From Roseiarcus sp037446355 (GTDB lineage Bacteria; Pseudomonadota; Alphaproteobacteria; Rhizobiales; Beijerinckiaceae), in NCBI GenBank assembly GCA_037446355.1, contig JBBIIT010000002.1, positions 66,846 to 130,845 on the forward strand: DNA of 64,000 bases, written 5' to 3'. The notes under the pieces are model-generated. The model had not been told where the DNA came from, did no database searches, and was given only the letters and a program-made list of their open reading frames with translations. This document shows positions 34,987 to 44,418 of the stretch, one piece after another (positions within the stretch are counted from its first letter, which is position 1; every line of letters starts with the position of its first letter). Made by a program: the position numbers and the translations under genes.

Positions 34987-36290
34987 GGGCGATATAGGTC
35001 GGCGCGGGTCGGCGGCAGACCAACCGGACCCTTAACACGCTTCGAGGCGAGCGTCTGGTAGAGCCCGCAATTGTTGCGTTGAAAGACGATCGAGCAGGCG
35101 GCAAGATAGGCGAGCCAGACGCGCGTCTTGACCTCGCCGACTTCTGCGACCGCTTCACCGTAACGCGCGCGAAGCCTGTCGTGCCAGAAGCGGCATGTGC
35201 GTTGATAATGTTCGCGCCAGCCTTCAACATCGTGAATCTCGAAGCCGTGAAGCTCCAGATTGGAAATCGTCCGGCCAAGATGATCGAGTTCGCCTCCGGG
35301 AAAAATATAGCGGGTCAAAGCCGCGAACTCCGGTCGCTTTTTGCCGCCGCGCGCGGCCGAACTCTTGCCTGGCCGCGTGATCGCATGATGCAGATAGAGC
35401 CCGCCCGGCTTCAGCAGGCGATGCACGGTCTGAAAATAGGTCGCGAAATGGGAGACGCCGATCGCCTCGAACATGCCGATCGAGCTGATCTTGTCGAACC
35501 TCGCCTCGCCTTCGAGCAAAGAATAGTCGCGTAATTCGAAAGTCACTTTGTCCCGTAAGCCGAGACGTTCCACCTTTTCGCGCGCATAGGCGATCTGCTG
35601 TTCCGAGAGTGTCACGCCGACGACCGTTACGCCGTAATTGCGCGCCGCATGACAGGCGAGCGAACCCCAGCCGCTGCCGATGTCGAGCATCGTCTCGCCC
35701 GGCCTCAAGCGCAATTTCCGGCAGATCATGTCGAGCTTCTGTATCTGCACTCGGTCGAGATCGTCGCTCCAATCATGGAAATAGGCGCAGGTGTAAACCA
35801 TTTCCCTGTCGAGCCAGAGCGCGTAGAAAGCATTAGAGACGTCGTAGTGGTAGGATATGTTCTTTTGGTTTTCGCTCTGGCTGCCGTCGCTTTCTCGGTC
35901 GCCGGCGATCGATTCTAGTGGCCACGGCCCGCCGCGCGGGGTGAACAGAAAATTGGCCGCGGTCCACAATGCCCTGATCTTACTCAAGCGGCGCGTCAGT
36001 TGTTTGGTTTTGCCTTGCGGACGTTTCTGGACGAGGTCGAAGATACCGCCATTGACGATGTCCAGTCGCTTGGCGGCCCAAAGATTGGCGAGCGTGGCGA
36101 TCTTGGGCGAGCGCAGGAGGCCCGCGATAGCGCCCTCGTCGGCAACGGCGATCGCCAGCGCGTCGCGCGGCCAATCGGAGGGAACCATCGAATCGTCCCA
36201 TAGACGAAAGCCGAATTGCAACTCCAAGCGCTTGTGGGCGTCAGCGAGCAGCGCCCTCGCGCTTGACAGACGACGTTGGCTAGCTCCCAT
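34983..36290 (-). CDS. cfa: Cyclopropane-fatty-acyl-phospholipid synthase
   Basis: This 435-residue SAM-dependent enzyme adds a methylene group across double bonds of membrane phospholipid acyl chains. An N-terminal lipid-binding domain (1-120) leads into the catalytic domain. The latter carries ISYHYDVSNAFYALWLDREM, the SAM site LDIGSGWGSLACHAA, SIGMFEAIGV and YIFPGGEL, plus the C-terminal CGLYQTL typical of Cfa. CAGGAG lies nine bases before the ATG. It acts on products of the FabA/FabB route encoded in this window. Confidence 0.93.
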   Translation of the reverse strand: MGASQRRLSSARALLADAHKRLELQFGFRLWDDSMVPSDWPRDALAIAVADEGAIAGLLRSPKIATLANLWAAKRLDIVNGGIFDLVQKRPQGKTKQLTRRLSKIRALWTAANFLFTPRGGPWPLESIAGDRESDGSQSENQKNISYHYDVSNAFYALWLDREMVYTCAYFHDWSDDLDRVQIQKLDMICRKLRLRPGETMLDIGSGWGSLACHAARNYGVTVVGVTLSEQQIAYAREKVERLGLRDKVTFELRDYSLLEGEARFDKISSIGMFEAIGVSHFATYFQTVHRLLKPGGLYLHHAITRPGKSSAARGGKKRPEFAALTRYIFPGGELDHLGRTISNLELHGFEIHDVEGWREHYQRTCRFWHDRLRARYGEAVAEVGEVKTRVWLAYLAACSIVFQRNNCGLYQTLASKRVKGPVGLPPTRADLYRP

Positions 36291-36340
36291 TTCGAGGGCT
36301 CCTGGAACAATGTTCGTTGCGCCCCGATAGACCTTTTTCT

Positions 36341-36889
36341 ATGGGATGGGAAAGAGTATCGATAGCTGCGCTCGGCGCATGCGGCCCAGCTACGAAAACC
36401 GGACCGACGGATCGCGCATTGTCCCATAACGCCGCCAGCCTCGTCGTTCATTCCGCCGCGCCCGGCGACGTCGAAGCGATTTACGCGCTCGAATGCGCCG
36501 CCTTCGTCACCGATCGGCTTTCGCCGCGGTCGATACGCCGAGCGGTCGCGGCCCCGCACCGCCCGCTAATTGTCGCCAAATTCGGCGACAAACTTGCGGG
36601 CTATGCGCTGGTCGCACTTCGTCGCGGGGGGAAAACGGCGCGCATCTATTCCATCGCGGTCGGCGCCGCCTATTGCCGGCGCGGCGTCGGCGCCGAATTA
36701 CTGCATGCCGCCGAGCGCTATGCGCGCGCCCATGGCGCACGCGCTTTGCGGCTGGAAGTCCGCTACGACAACATCGGCGCCATCGCCCTCTACGAAAAAC
36801 GCGGCTACCGGCGGTTCGGTCGGTACCCCGGTTATTACGCCGACGGCGCCGAGGCCATACGATTCGAAAAGCCGCTGGCGCCTGCGTGA
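36341..36889 (+). CDS. GNAT-family N-acetyltransferase
   Basis: This protein of about 182 residues has a GNAT fold. The acetyl-CoA pyrophosphate-binding motif is AYCRRGVGAELLHAAE (R/Q-x-x-G-x-G type), followed by ALRLEVRYDNIGAIALYEKRGY, the conserved motif B, as in RimI-type enzymes. The start is unclear: ATG at 36341 has no ribosome-binding site and an in-frame TTG at 36419 is also possible. It precedes a RimK-like ATP-grasp gene by 225 bases. GNAT plus RLAN/RimK pairs are known from comparative genomics as putative peptide-modifying systems. The acceptor is unknown. Confidence 0.85.
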   Translation: MGWERVSIAALGACGPATKTGPTDRALSHNAASLVVHSAAPGDVEAIYALECAAFVTDRLSPRSIRRAVAAPHRPLIVAKFGDKLAGYALVALRRGGKTARIYSIAVGAAYCRRGVGAELLHAAERYARAHGARALRLEVRYDNIGAIALYEKRGYRRFGRYPGYYADGAEAIRFEKPLAPA

Positions 36890-36986
36890 GGCAAGCCGGA
36901 AGCGCGCAGAAATCGAGATCGACTAGGCGCGGGTGGGTTGCGTTCGCGCTGGGGTCGCCGCATTCTCCCGCCGCGTTCGGGCTCGG

Positions 36987-37118
36987 ATGATTCGCCGTCT
37001 ATTGACGCCCGCCCTGTTGCGTCCGGCCAAGGAGCCGTTCGGTCGCATGATTGAGACTCGGTTTTTCCGACCGCCGCATATCGAAGTTCCCGGCGCGCGA
37101 ATGGGAAACGCGCGATGA
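36987..37118 (+). CDS. Possible small peptide gene between GNAT and RimK-like genes
   Basis: This is a 43-residue open frame (ATG at 36987; an in-frame GTG at 36933 would give 61 residues). Its stop overlaps the start of the ATP-grasp gene in an ATGA. It is strongly basic (many Arg) with the C-terminus GARMGNAR. Translational coupling to the next gene is the only support; base composition at third positions is not decisive. It could be a leader for the downstream gene or simply chance. Confidence 0.25.
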   Translation: MIRRLLTPALLRPAKEPFGRMIETRFFRPPHIEVPGARMGNAR

Positions 37119-38575
37119 CCGGATGGGTCGTTCTCGTCGATCAGGCGCGCGACTTTCCCAATGCGGAGACGCCGCACAAAGTCATCACGACCAGCGACTA
37201 TCTCGCTCGGCCGAAATTGTTCGGGGGCCCCGGCCGTCCGAAAATCATCAATCTTTCACGATCCTACAACTACCAATCGAAAGGCTATTACGCTTCGTTG
37301 CTCGCAGAAGCGCGCGGCCATCGCATCATCCCAACTGTCGAGACGATGCTGGAACTGCGCGAGCACAAGCTCTACGAACACGCCCTGCCCGACTTGCAGG
37401 AAGACTTGAGTTTCGCCGCGCACCGCGCGCGCGCCAGCGAAACGACGACATTCGACCTGCTTTTCTGCTTCGGTCTGACACAGGATTCGCGTTTCGAAAC
37501 TTTCGGCCGACTGCTGTTCGACTGGTATCGCTGCCCCGCGCTTGAAGTGACGATCACGCCGGGCAAACGGTGGAAGATTGACCGTCTGCGCGCCCGCCCG
37601 CTCGGAAAGCTCGGACCCGAGGAGGCGGCGTTTTTCCGTCTCGCCCTCCAGCGCCATACCGAGCGTGACTGGCGCAATCCGCGCGCGCGGGCGGTGGCAA
37701 AATATTCGCTGGCGGTATTGCACGATCCTCAGGAACAATTGCCGCCCTCGTCGGTCGAAACGATCCGGTATTTTCAACGTTTCGCCGAGCGTCATTCGGT
37801 CGATGTCGAGCTGCTTACCAAGCGACAACTCGCGGAACTGGCCGAATTTGACGGCCTCTTCATTCGCGCGACGACTTCGATCGACGACTACACCTACCGT
37901 TTTGCGCGCCGCGCTTTGCAGGAAGGTATGCCAGTTATTGATGATCCGGTTTCGATGATACGTTGCACGAACAAGGTCTATCTGCACGAATTGATGGAGG
38001 CGCACGGCATTCCCATTCCTCCCACCGTCATGCTCGCAGAGGACGAAGATCTCGCGAAGGCCGAGATGCAGCTGGGTTGGCCAATGGTGGTGAAAATCCC
38101 CGACGGATCATTCTCGCGCGGAGTGCATAAGGTTGCTGACATGCCGGAGCTAAAAAAGCTGACCGCCGAATTGTTCGAGGACACCGACCTTCTACTCGCG
38201 CAAAAGTTTATGCCGACCGATTTCGATTGGCGTGTCGGCGTGCTCGAGGGCGAACCGTTGTTTGTCTGTCAGTATCAGATGGCCAAGGGCCATTGGCAGA
38301 TCATCAAGCATGGTCCAAATGGCGCCAGAGAGGGCGGCTTTCGGACAATCGCGATTGGCGATGCGCCGCCGCGCGTGATCGACATCGCGCTCCGAGCCGC
38401 GCGGGCGATCGGCAACGGTTTGTATGGCGTCGACATCAAGGAGGCGGGCGAAGCTGTCGCCGTCATCGAGGTCAACGACAATCCCAATCTCGAGCACGGC
38501 GTCGAGGACTTGGTCGAAAAGGACGAGGTGTGGAACCGCCTGCTCAAATGGTTCATCAAGCGGATCGACGCGTAG
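37115..38575 (+). CDS. RimK-like ATP-grasp ligase with N-terminal RLAN domain
   Basis: This 486-residue protein carries an N-terminal RLAN-type domain (about 1-180, starting VVLVDQARDFPNAETPHKVI). A RimK-like ATP-grasp follows. Its visible elements are MVVKIPDGSFSRGVHKV, LLAQKFMPTDFDWRVGVLEG, LYGVDIKEAG and the metal-binding VIEVNDNPNLEHGVED, where Glu and Asn are intact. RimK relatives join amino acids, usually glutamate, to a carboxyl group of a protein or small molecule. The RLAN subgroup is often found beside a GNAT gene, as here, and its substrate is not known. It starts in an ATGA overlap with a small frame. Confidence 0.88.
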   Translation: MTGWVVLVDQARDFPNAETPHKVITTSDYLARPKLFGGPGRPKIINLSRSYNYQSKGYYASLLAEARGHRIIPTVETMLELREHKLYEHALPDLQEDLSFAAHRARASETTTFDLLFCFGLTQDSRFETFGRLLFDWYRCPALEVTITPGKRWKIDRLRARPLGKLGPEEAAFFRLALQRHTERDWRNPRARAVAKYSLAVLHDPQEQLPPSSVETIRYFQRFAERHSVDVELLTKRQLAELAEFDGLFIRATTSIDDYTYRFARRALQEGMPVIDDPVSMIRCTNKVYLHELMEAHGIPIPPTVMLAEDEDLAKAEMQLGWPMVVKIPDGSFSRGVHKVADMPELKKLTAELFEDTDLLLAQKFMPTDFDWRVGVLEGEPLFVCQYQMAKGHWQIIKHGPNGAREGGFRTIAIGDAPPRVIDIALRAARAIGNGLYGVDIKEAGEAVAVIEVNDNPNLEHGVEDLVEKDEVWNRLLKWFIKRIDA

Positions 38576-38601
38576 CGCGCCCCCTTTGCGACCGCACCGG
38601 A

Positions 38602-38964
38602 CTAAATGGGATGCCCGTAGATAACCACGGGCAGGCGCCCATGCGGCTCAGTCGAGCGATTTTTCCCAATGTGAATAATCCGCGGTCCCGAGGAAACCCA
38701 GGTGCGCTCGGGCGCAGGAAAATAGGGCGCCGGCGCGACAATGATCTGCGGCGCCGTCTCGGGGGGAATTTCGGTCGCGGCATAGTCCGGGCCGAGGTTA
38801 TACCAGTTACGATCGCCTGGACCGCCGCGCCGGTCGTGGTGGAAATGACCGAGGTGCCCACCTTTTGGCGCGAAGCCAGCGTGATGGAAGCTATGGGCTT
38901 GCGAAGGCGCGGCGCTCAACGACGTCAGAGCGAGAACGCCGAGAATACGGCCGAATACATGCAT
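38602..38964 (-). CDS. Secreted His- and Pro-rich hypothetical protein
   Basis: This 120-residue protein has a clear signal peptide (residues 1-24, FGRILGVLALTSLSAAPSQA) followed by a His-rich segment (HSFHHAGFAPKGGHLGHFHH). A Pro-rich middle (APAPYFPAPERTW) and a short beta-type end (RIIHIGKN ... LPVVIYG) follow. GGGAG lies upstream of the ATG at 38964. The His cluster could bind metal in the periplasm, but that is inference. It converges with the ATP-grasp gene. Confidence 0.75.
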   Translation of the reverse strand: MHVFGRILGVLALTSLSAAPSQAHSFHHAGFAPKGGHLGHFHHDRRGGPGDRNWYNLGPDYAATEIPPETAPQIIVAPAPYFPAPERTWVSSGPRIIHIGKNRSTEPHGRLPVVIYGHPI

Positions 38965-39010
38965 GGTGAAACTCCCACGATGAGGCGGCCTCCTCGCCAA
39001 GCAGTCTAGC

Positions 39011-39042
39011 GTCGGCGGCGCGCAAAGGGAAGCGCCGCCGAC
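39011..39042. terminator. Perfect 11-base inverted repeat downstream of mmsA
   Basis: Arms GTCGGCGGCGC (39,011-39,021) and GCGCCGCCGAC (39,032-39,042) enclose a 10-base loop, 17 bases beyond the mmsA stop. There is no T run on the minus strand, so it may be a 3' stabilising hairpin rather than a classical terminator. Confidence 0.5.
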
Positions 39043-39058
39043 CGCCGCAGGGAGACCT

Positions 39059-40552
39059 TCACATCGTCGGAATGCTGAAATTCGCGCCTTCCTTGACGCC
39101 CGATGGCCAGCGCGAGGTCACGGTCTTGGTCTTGGTGTAAAACCGGAACGCATCGGGGCCGTGCTGGTTGAGATCGCCGAAACCGGATCGCTTCCAGCCG
39201 CCGAAGGTGTAATAGGCCACCGGCACCGGGATCGGCACGTTGACGCCGACCATTCCGACCTGCACTTTCGTGGCGAAGTCGCGCGCCGCGTCGCCATCGC
39301 GGGTGAAGATCGCAACGCCGTTGCCGTATTCGTGATCGTTGCAGAGACTGAGCGCCTCGTTATAGGTCGAAGCGCGCAGTACCGACAGAACCGGGCCGAA
39401 GATCTCTTCCTTGTAGACGCGCATGTCCTTGGTGACATTGTCGAACAGGCTGCCGCCGAGATAGAAGCCGTTCTCGTAGCCTTGCATCTTGAAGCCGCGG
39501 CCATCGACCGCCAGGCGCGCGCCTTCTTTGACGCCAAGGTCGATGTAAGATTTCACTTTATCGAGATGCGCGCGCGTCACCAACGGGCCGTAATCGGCGC
39601 TGCCGTCTGTCGAGGGGCCAACCTTGAGCGCTTCGACGCGCGGGATCAGGCGGCGCACAAGCTCATCCGCCGTTTTCTGGCCGACCGGCACCGCGACCGA
39701 GATCGCCATGCAGCGCTCGCCCGCCGCGCCATAACCAGCGCCGATCAAGGCGTCGACCGTCTGGTCCATGTCGGCGTCGGGCATGACGACCATGTGGTTC
39801 TTCGCGCCGCCGAAGCATTGCACGCGCTTGCCGGCCGCCGTACCGCGCGAATAGATGTATTCGGCGATCGGCGTCGAGCCGACGAAACCCACGGCCTGAA
39901 TGTCGCGGTCGTCGAGGATGGCGTCGACCGCCGTCTTGTCGCCGTTGACGACATTGAGGATGCCGGGAGGCCCGCCGGCCTCGATGAAGAGTTCGCCAAG
40001 GCGCATCGGCACGCCGGGGTCGCGCTCGGACGGCTTCAGGATGAAAGCGTTGCCGCAGGCGATGGCAGGCGAAAGCTTCCACAGCGGGATCATCGCGGGG
40101 AAGTTGAAAGGCGTGATGCCGGCGACGACGCCGAGCGGCTGGCGCATCGAATAGATGTCGATCCCCGGGCCCGCGCCGTCAGTATATTCGCCCTTCAACA
40201 TGTGGGCGGCGCCGAAGCAGACCTCAAGAACCTCGATGCCGCGCTGTATGTCGCCCTTGGCGTCGGGAATGGTTTTGCCGTGTTCGCGCGCGAGAACGTC
40301 AGCAAGTTCATCGGTGTTCTTGACGATGAGATCGTAGAATTTCATTAGGACGCGCACGCGTCGTTGCGGATTGGTCGCCGCCCACGCCGGCTGCGCCGCC
40401 TTGGCGTTCTCGACGGCGGCATGCATCTCCGTCTCGGACGCGAGCGCCACCGTGCCGCGCACGGAGCCGTCCAACGGCTGAAAGACCTCGGCCGTGCGCC
40501 CTGAATTTCCCGGGACGTGCTTACCACCGATAAAATGCCCGTAATGGATCAT
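39059..40552 (-). CDS. mmsA: Methylmalonate-semialdehyde dehydrogenase (CoA-acylating)
   Basis: This 497-residue member of the aldehyde dehydrogenase superfamily oxidises (methyl)malonate semialdehyde to propionyl- or acetyl-CoA in valine, beta-alanine and inositol breakdown. TPFNFPAMIPLW and FVGSTPIAEYIYSRG fit the family. So do CFGGAKNHMVVMPDADMDQ, which lacks the general-base Glu as in CoA-acylating members, and the catalytic Cys in GAAGERCMAIS (Cys 281). A LysR regulator is divergently encoded and is a likely controller. No other valine or inositol pathway genes are nearby. Confidence 0.93.
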   Translation of the reverse strand: MIHYGHFIGGKHVPGNSGRTAEVFQPLDGSVRGTVALASETEMHAAVENAKAAQPAWAATNPQRRVRVLMKFYDLIVKNTDELADVLAREHGKTIPDAKGDIQRGIEVLEVCFGAAHMLKGEYTDGAGPGIDIYSMRQPLGVVAGITPFNFPAMIPLWKLSPAIACGNAFILKPSERDPGVPMRLGELFIEAGGPPGILNVVNGDKTAVDAILDDRDIQAVGFVGSTPIAEYIYSRGTAAGKRVQCFGGAKNHMVVMPDADMDQTVDALIGAGYGAAGERCMAISVAVPVGQKTADELVRRLIPRVEALKVGPSTDGSADYGPLVTRAHLDKVKSYIDLGVKEGARLAVDGRGFKMQGYENGFYLGGSLFDNVTKDMRVYKEEIFGPVLSVLRASTYNEALSLCNDHEYGNGVAIFTRDGDAARDFATKVQVGMVGVNVPIPVPVAYYTFGGWKRSGFGDLNQHGPDAFRFYTKTKTVTSRWPSGVKEGANFSIPTM

Positions 40553-40697
40553 GTTTCGCTCCCGTAGCTCGGTTTCCGGGCCGGTTTATGCCCTAGGCGT
40601 TCCTGCACAGCAATCAGCTGGAATGCGCAACATGTGTGCGAAATTGTGCTAAGCTGAACTAATGAGGCCTCTGTCCCCTACGTTCACCGAGCCGCAG

Positions 40698-41603
40698 ATG
40701 GATTGGGATAATGTTCGCGTCTTTCTCGCCGTCGCGCGCGCCGGACAATTTGTCGCGGGCGCGCGGCGGCTGGGGTTCGATCACGCCACGGCGAGCCGGC
40801 GCGTCGGCGCGCTCGAGGCGGCGCTCGGGGCGAAGCTGTTCGACCGGCGCACCACGGGCGCGCGCCTGACCAGCGCCGGCGAGCGCTTTCTCGTCGCCGC
40901 CGAGGAGATGGAGAGCGCGTTCTTGCATGCCCAGGCCGAGGTCTCCGACATCGATGTCGAATTGACCGGCGAAGTGCGTATCGGCGCCCCGGACGGCTTC
41001 TCGACCTATTATCTCGCGGCGGCGCTCAGAAGCTTCGTCGAAAGGAACCCTGCCTTGCGCATCCAGCTTTCGCCGCTGCCGCAATTGACGCATTTGACGA
41101 GACGCGAGATCGATCTCGTCGTCGGACTGGACAAGCCAGAGGTCGGGCGCTTCGTCGCGCGCAAGCTCACCGATTACACGCTCGGAATTTACGCCAGCGC
41201 CGCCTATCTGACGTCCCGCGCGCCGCCTGAAAACATCGCGGAGTTGGCCGCGCATCGCTTGATCGGCTATGTCGAGGAATTCGCGTTTTCTTCGGCGCTC
41301 GACTATGTGCGCGATCTCTATGGCGGCGCGCCGTCGCATTTCGAATGCGCGAGCGCGGTGACGCAATTAGAGGCATTGCGCGCGGGCGTTGGCCTTGGCG
41401 TCGTCCACGATTACATCGCGCGCCGATTTACGGATCTCGTGCGCGTGCTGCCCGAGCGTGCGGCCTCGCGCGCCTATTGGATCGTCACACATCAGGATAC
41501 TTCGCGGCTCGGGCGCATTCGCGCCGTTCACGAGCATCTCGTCGCCAGCGTCGAGGCGGATCGGGGGATATTCGTGAGAAAACGCGGAGCGGCTAGCGGC
41601 TGA
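40698..41603 (+). CDS. LysR-family transcriptional regulator
   Basis: This 301-residue regulator has an N-terminal winged helix-turn-helix (MDWDNVRVFLAVARAGQF, then ATASRRVGALEAALGAKLFD). An effector-binding domain of the LysR type follows. The ATG at 40698 gives the normal family N-terminus; an in-frame ATG at 40662 would add 12 residues. It diverges from mmsA with about 145 bases between starts. By the usual LysR arrangement it probably regulates mmsA and itself. The inducer is not predictable from sequence. Confidence 0.9.
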   Translation: MDWDNVRVFLAVARAGQFVAGARRLGFDHATASRRVGALEAALGAKLFDRRTTGARLTSAGERFLVAAEEMESAFLHAQAEVSDIDVELTGEVRIGAPDGFSTYYLAAALRSFVERNPALRIQLSPLPQLTHLTRREIDLVVGLDKPEVGRFVARKLTDYTLGIYASAAYLTSRAPPENIAELAAHRLIGYVEEFAFSSALDYVRDLYGGAPSHFECASAVTQLEALRAGVGLGVVHDYIARRFTDLVRVLPERAASRAYWIVTHQDTSRLGRIRAVHEHLVASVEADRGIFVRKRGAASG

Positions 41604-42504
41604 GGCGTAGGCTCGCCCAACCTTCGAGGTCGATGCGCTCGCGCAGGTAAAACCCCTGTCCGCGCCAAGCGGCCAGCACGCCCGGCACATCGGCGTAGAG
41701 CAGGCCCGACACGATGGCGTCGCCATTTGGCGCGGTCACCGCCGCCAGCGAGGGGGCGAGCAGGCGCAGGGGCTTGGCTAAGATATTCGCGAACACGACG
41801 TCGAACGGAGCGCCGGCGCGAAGCTCGCGATTTTCGACGCCACGCGAGCCCAGCGCCTTCGCGTATTCACCGACATGGTTGAGGCGCGCGTTCTGGTTGG
41901 CGACCTCGACCGCGACGAGATCAATGTCGCCGAGCCAGACTTTACGTTTAAGAACTTTCGCGGCGGCGATCGCCAGAACCCCGGCGCCGCAGCCGACATC
42001 GAGCACGCGGAAGGGGCGACGACGTTTCAACAGGCGGTCGAAATGCAGGAGACAACCGCGCGTAGTGCCGTGATGGCCGGTGCCGAAGGCGAGTCCGGCT
42101 TCGATCTCGACGCCGATGTCGCTGGGGCCGACTTTCGCTCGGTCATGCGCGCCATGCACCAGAAATCGCCCCGCGCGCACCGGCGCGAGGCCGGCGAGCG
42201 CATTGGCGACCCAGTCGGCTTTATCCGTCAGGCCGAATTCGACTGCTTTTGCCGCCTCCGCGCCCGCAGCGGCTTCGACGAGGTCGCGCAAAGCCTCCTC
42301 GTCGGGCTCGAAGCCAAAATAAGCCTCAACCTGCCAGGCCTTGCCGCCGCCCGGCCAAGGCGTTTCCGTCTCGAACGCGGTCGAGGCCGCCTCAGCGGGC
42401 TCGAAACTCTCAACGATGAGGTCGGCCACGGCGCGAGCGCGCGCCTCGTCGATGGTCAGGCGCATCACATGCGCGGCATTGTTGGGCGGCAGGCCTTCGA
42501 GCAT
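41593..42504 (-). CDS. prmA: Ribosomal protein L11 methyltransferase
   Basis: This 303-residue SAM-dependent methyltransferase modifies ribosomal protein L11. The N-terminal substrate-recognition part carries FETETPWPGG. The catalytic domain has AFGTGHHGTTRGCLL, the SAM loop VLDVGCGAGVLAIAAAK and the NPPY-like motif FANILAKPL. Its 3' end overlaps the convergent LysR gene by 11 bases. It diverges from lysS. Confidence 0.94.
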   Translation of the reverse strand: MLEGLPPNNAAHVMRLTIDEARARAVADLIVESFEPAEAASTAFETETPWPGGGKAWQVEAYFGFEPDEEALRDLVEAAAGAEAAKAVEFGLTDKADWVANALAGLAPVRAGRFLVHGAHDRAKVGPSDIGVEIEAGLAFGTGHHGTTRGCLLHFDRLLKRRRPFRVLDVGCGAGVLAIAAAKVLKRKVWLGDIDLVAVEVANQNARLNHVGEYAKALGSRGVENRELRAGAPFDVVFANILAKPLRLLAPSLAAVTAPNGDAIVSGLLYADVPGVLAAWRGQGFYLRERIDLEGWASLRLSR

Positions 42505-42744
42505 AACGGGATTCCGGGTTGACCTCGGGTCGGCGCCCCTTTAGCGCGAACTTGAGGCATGGGTATAGCCGCAGCCGCATTCGACGAACGCGAACGAGCG
42601 CGCCGTGGGTCGGCCGGGAAGAGACATTTCGCCGGCCTTGCCCCGTTGACACGAGCCGATGGGCACTTAAAGCAAGGCGACCCGCCGGCCTCGTCGCAGG
42701 GCTCGCGACGATGGTCGTGCGGCGGTCCCATCGAAGGAACCCCC

Positions 42745-44418
42745 ATGTCCGCCGAAGCGCTTCGCGCCGCCCTCGACGTCTCCAAGGCCTGGCCTTTCGA
42801 GGAGGCGCGCAAACTGGTCGCGCGGGTCGAGAAAACCGGCCAGAAGGAAGTGCTGTTCGAGACCGGCTATGGCCCTTCGGGCCTGCCGCATATCGGCACG
42901 TTCGGCGAGGTCGCGCGCACAACGATGGTGCGCCACGCCTTTCGCACGCTCACCGACGATCGCATTACGACGCGATTGATCGCGTTTTCCGACGACATGG
43001 ACGGGCTGCGCAAGACGCCGGACAATATCCCCAATCGCGAAATGGTTTCGGCCAATCTGGGCAAGCCGCTGACGGAAGTGCCCGATCCGTTCGGGCAGTA
43101 CGAAAGCTTCGCCGCGCATAACAACGCGATGCTGCGCAAATTCCTCGACGGATTCGGTTTCGAGTATGAGTTCGCTTCATCCACCGAATATTACAAATCG
43201 GGCCGCTTCGACGCGGCGCTTCGGCATATGCTCAGGCGTTTCGACGCGGTGCAACAAATCATGCTGCCCTCCTTGCGCGAGGAGCGCGCCGCGACCTATT
43301 CGCCGTTTCTGCCGATCCACCCGGTCACGCGCGTCGTCATGCAGGTGCCGCTGATTGGCCTCGACGCGGATAAAGGCGCCATCCGCTGGAAAGACCCGGA
43401 GAGCGGCGAGGAATTCGAGACGCCGGTAACCGGCGGCCATTGCAAGCTGCAATGGAAGCCCGATTGGGCGATGCGCTGGTACGCGCTCAAGGTCGATTAC
43501 GAGATGGCGGGCAAAGATTTGATCGACTCGGTCAAACTTTCCTCGCAGATTGCGCGCGCGCTCGGCGCGGAGCCGCCCGCCGGCTTCAATTACGAACTGT
43601 TCCTCGACGAAAAGGGACAGAAGATTTCGAAGTCGAAGGGCAACGGCCTCACCATCGACGAATGGCTGACTTACGCCAGCCCGGAAAGCCTTTCGTTGTT
43701 CATGTTTCAGAAGCCGACCGCGGCCAAACGCCTGCATTTCGATGTGATCCCGCGCACGGTTGACGATTACCTCGGATTTCTCGACGCCTATCCGCGCCAG
43801 GAATGGAAGGAACGGCTCGGCAATCCTGCTTGGCACATCCATTCGGGCGCACCGCCCGCGCCGGAGACGCTCGCTCACGGCGCCGAGGGACAAACAAGCG
43901 TCTCGTTCGCAATGTTGCGTAATCTCGCCACAGTGGCCAACTCCGACAATCCTGCTGTTCTCTGGGGGTTCCTGAATCGCTATGCGCCCTCGGCTTCGCC
44001 GCAGAATCATCCGCGGCTCGACAAGCTCGTTACATACGCCGTCCGCTATTTTCGCGATTTCGACGCGCCGAAGAAGCGCTACCGTGCGGCTGACGCGATC
44101 GAACGGGCGGCGCTGGAGAGCGTGTCCGCCAAGCTCGCAGCTATGCCCACCGAGGCGAGCGCCGAAGATGTCCAGCACGCGCTCTACGACATCGCGCGGC
44201 CGATACCGCGCTATCAGGATCTCAACGCCAAAGGCGCGACGCCGGAGCGTCCCGGCGTTTCGAACGAGTTCTTCAACATGATCTACGCGATTTTGCTTGG
44301 CGAGGAGCGCGGGCCGCGACTTGGCTCGTTCATCGCGCTTTATGGTCTTAAGGAAACGCGCACCTTGATCGCCAAGGCGTTGGCGGGGGAGTTCCTGCCC
44401 AAACCCTCAAGCGCCTGA
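42745..44418 (+). CDS. lysS: Lysyl-tRNA synthetase, class I
   Basis: This 557-residue class I (archaeal-type) LysRS charges tRNA-Lys; most bacteria use the unrelated class II enzyme, but alphaproteobacteria commonly carry this form. The HIGH-like signature is GPSGLPHIGTFGE and the KMSKS-like signature is QKISKSKGNGL. The ATG at 42745 follows GAAGGA; the long in-frame extension to 42559 lacks family similarity. Its 3' end overlaps the convergent nickel/cobalt-transporter gene by 12 bases. Confidence 0.96.
   Translation: MSAEALRAALDVSKAWPFEEARKLVARVEKTGQKEVLFETGYGPSGLPHIGTFGEVARTTMVRHAFRTLTDDRITTRLIAFSDDMDGLRKTPDNIPNREMVSANLGKPLTEVPDPFGQYESFAAHNNAMLRKFLDGFGFEYEFASSTEYYKSGRFDAALRHMLRRFDAVQQIMLPSLREERAATYSPFLPIHPVTRVVMQVPLIGLDADKGAIRWKDPESGEEFETPVTGGHCKLQWKPDWAMRWYALKVDYEMAGKDLIDSVKLSSQIARALGAEPPAGFNYELFLDEKGQKISKSKGNGLTIDEWLTYASPESLSLFMFQKPTAAKRLHFDVIPRTVDDYLGFLDAYPRQEWKERLGNPAWHIHSGAPPAPETLAHGAEGQTSVSFAMLRNLATVANSDNPAVLWGFLNRYAPSASPQNHPRLDKLVTYAVRYFRDFDAPKKRYRAADAIERAALESVSAKLAAMPTEASAEDVQHALYDIARPIPRYQDLNAKGATPERPGVSNEFFNMIYAILLGEERGPRLGSFIALYGLKETRTLIAKALAGEFLPKPSSA

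Noticed and set aside
39161..40348. A 395-residue open frame antisense to mmsA
   Set aside because: It mirrors the conserved dehydrogenase and has no independent support.
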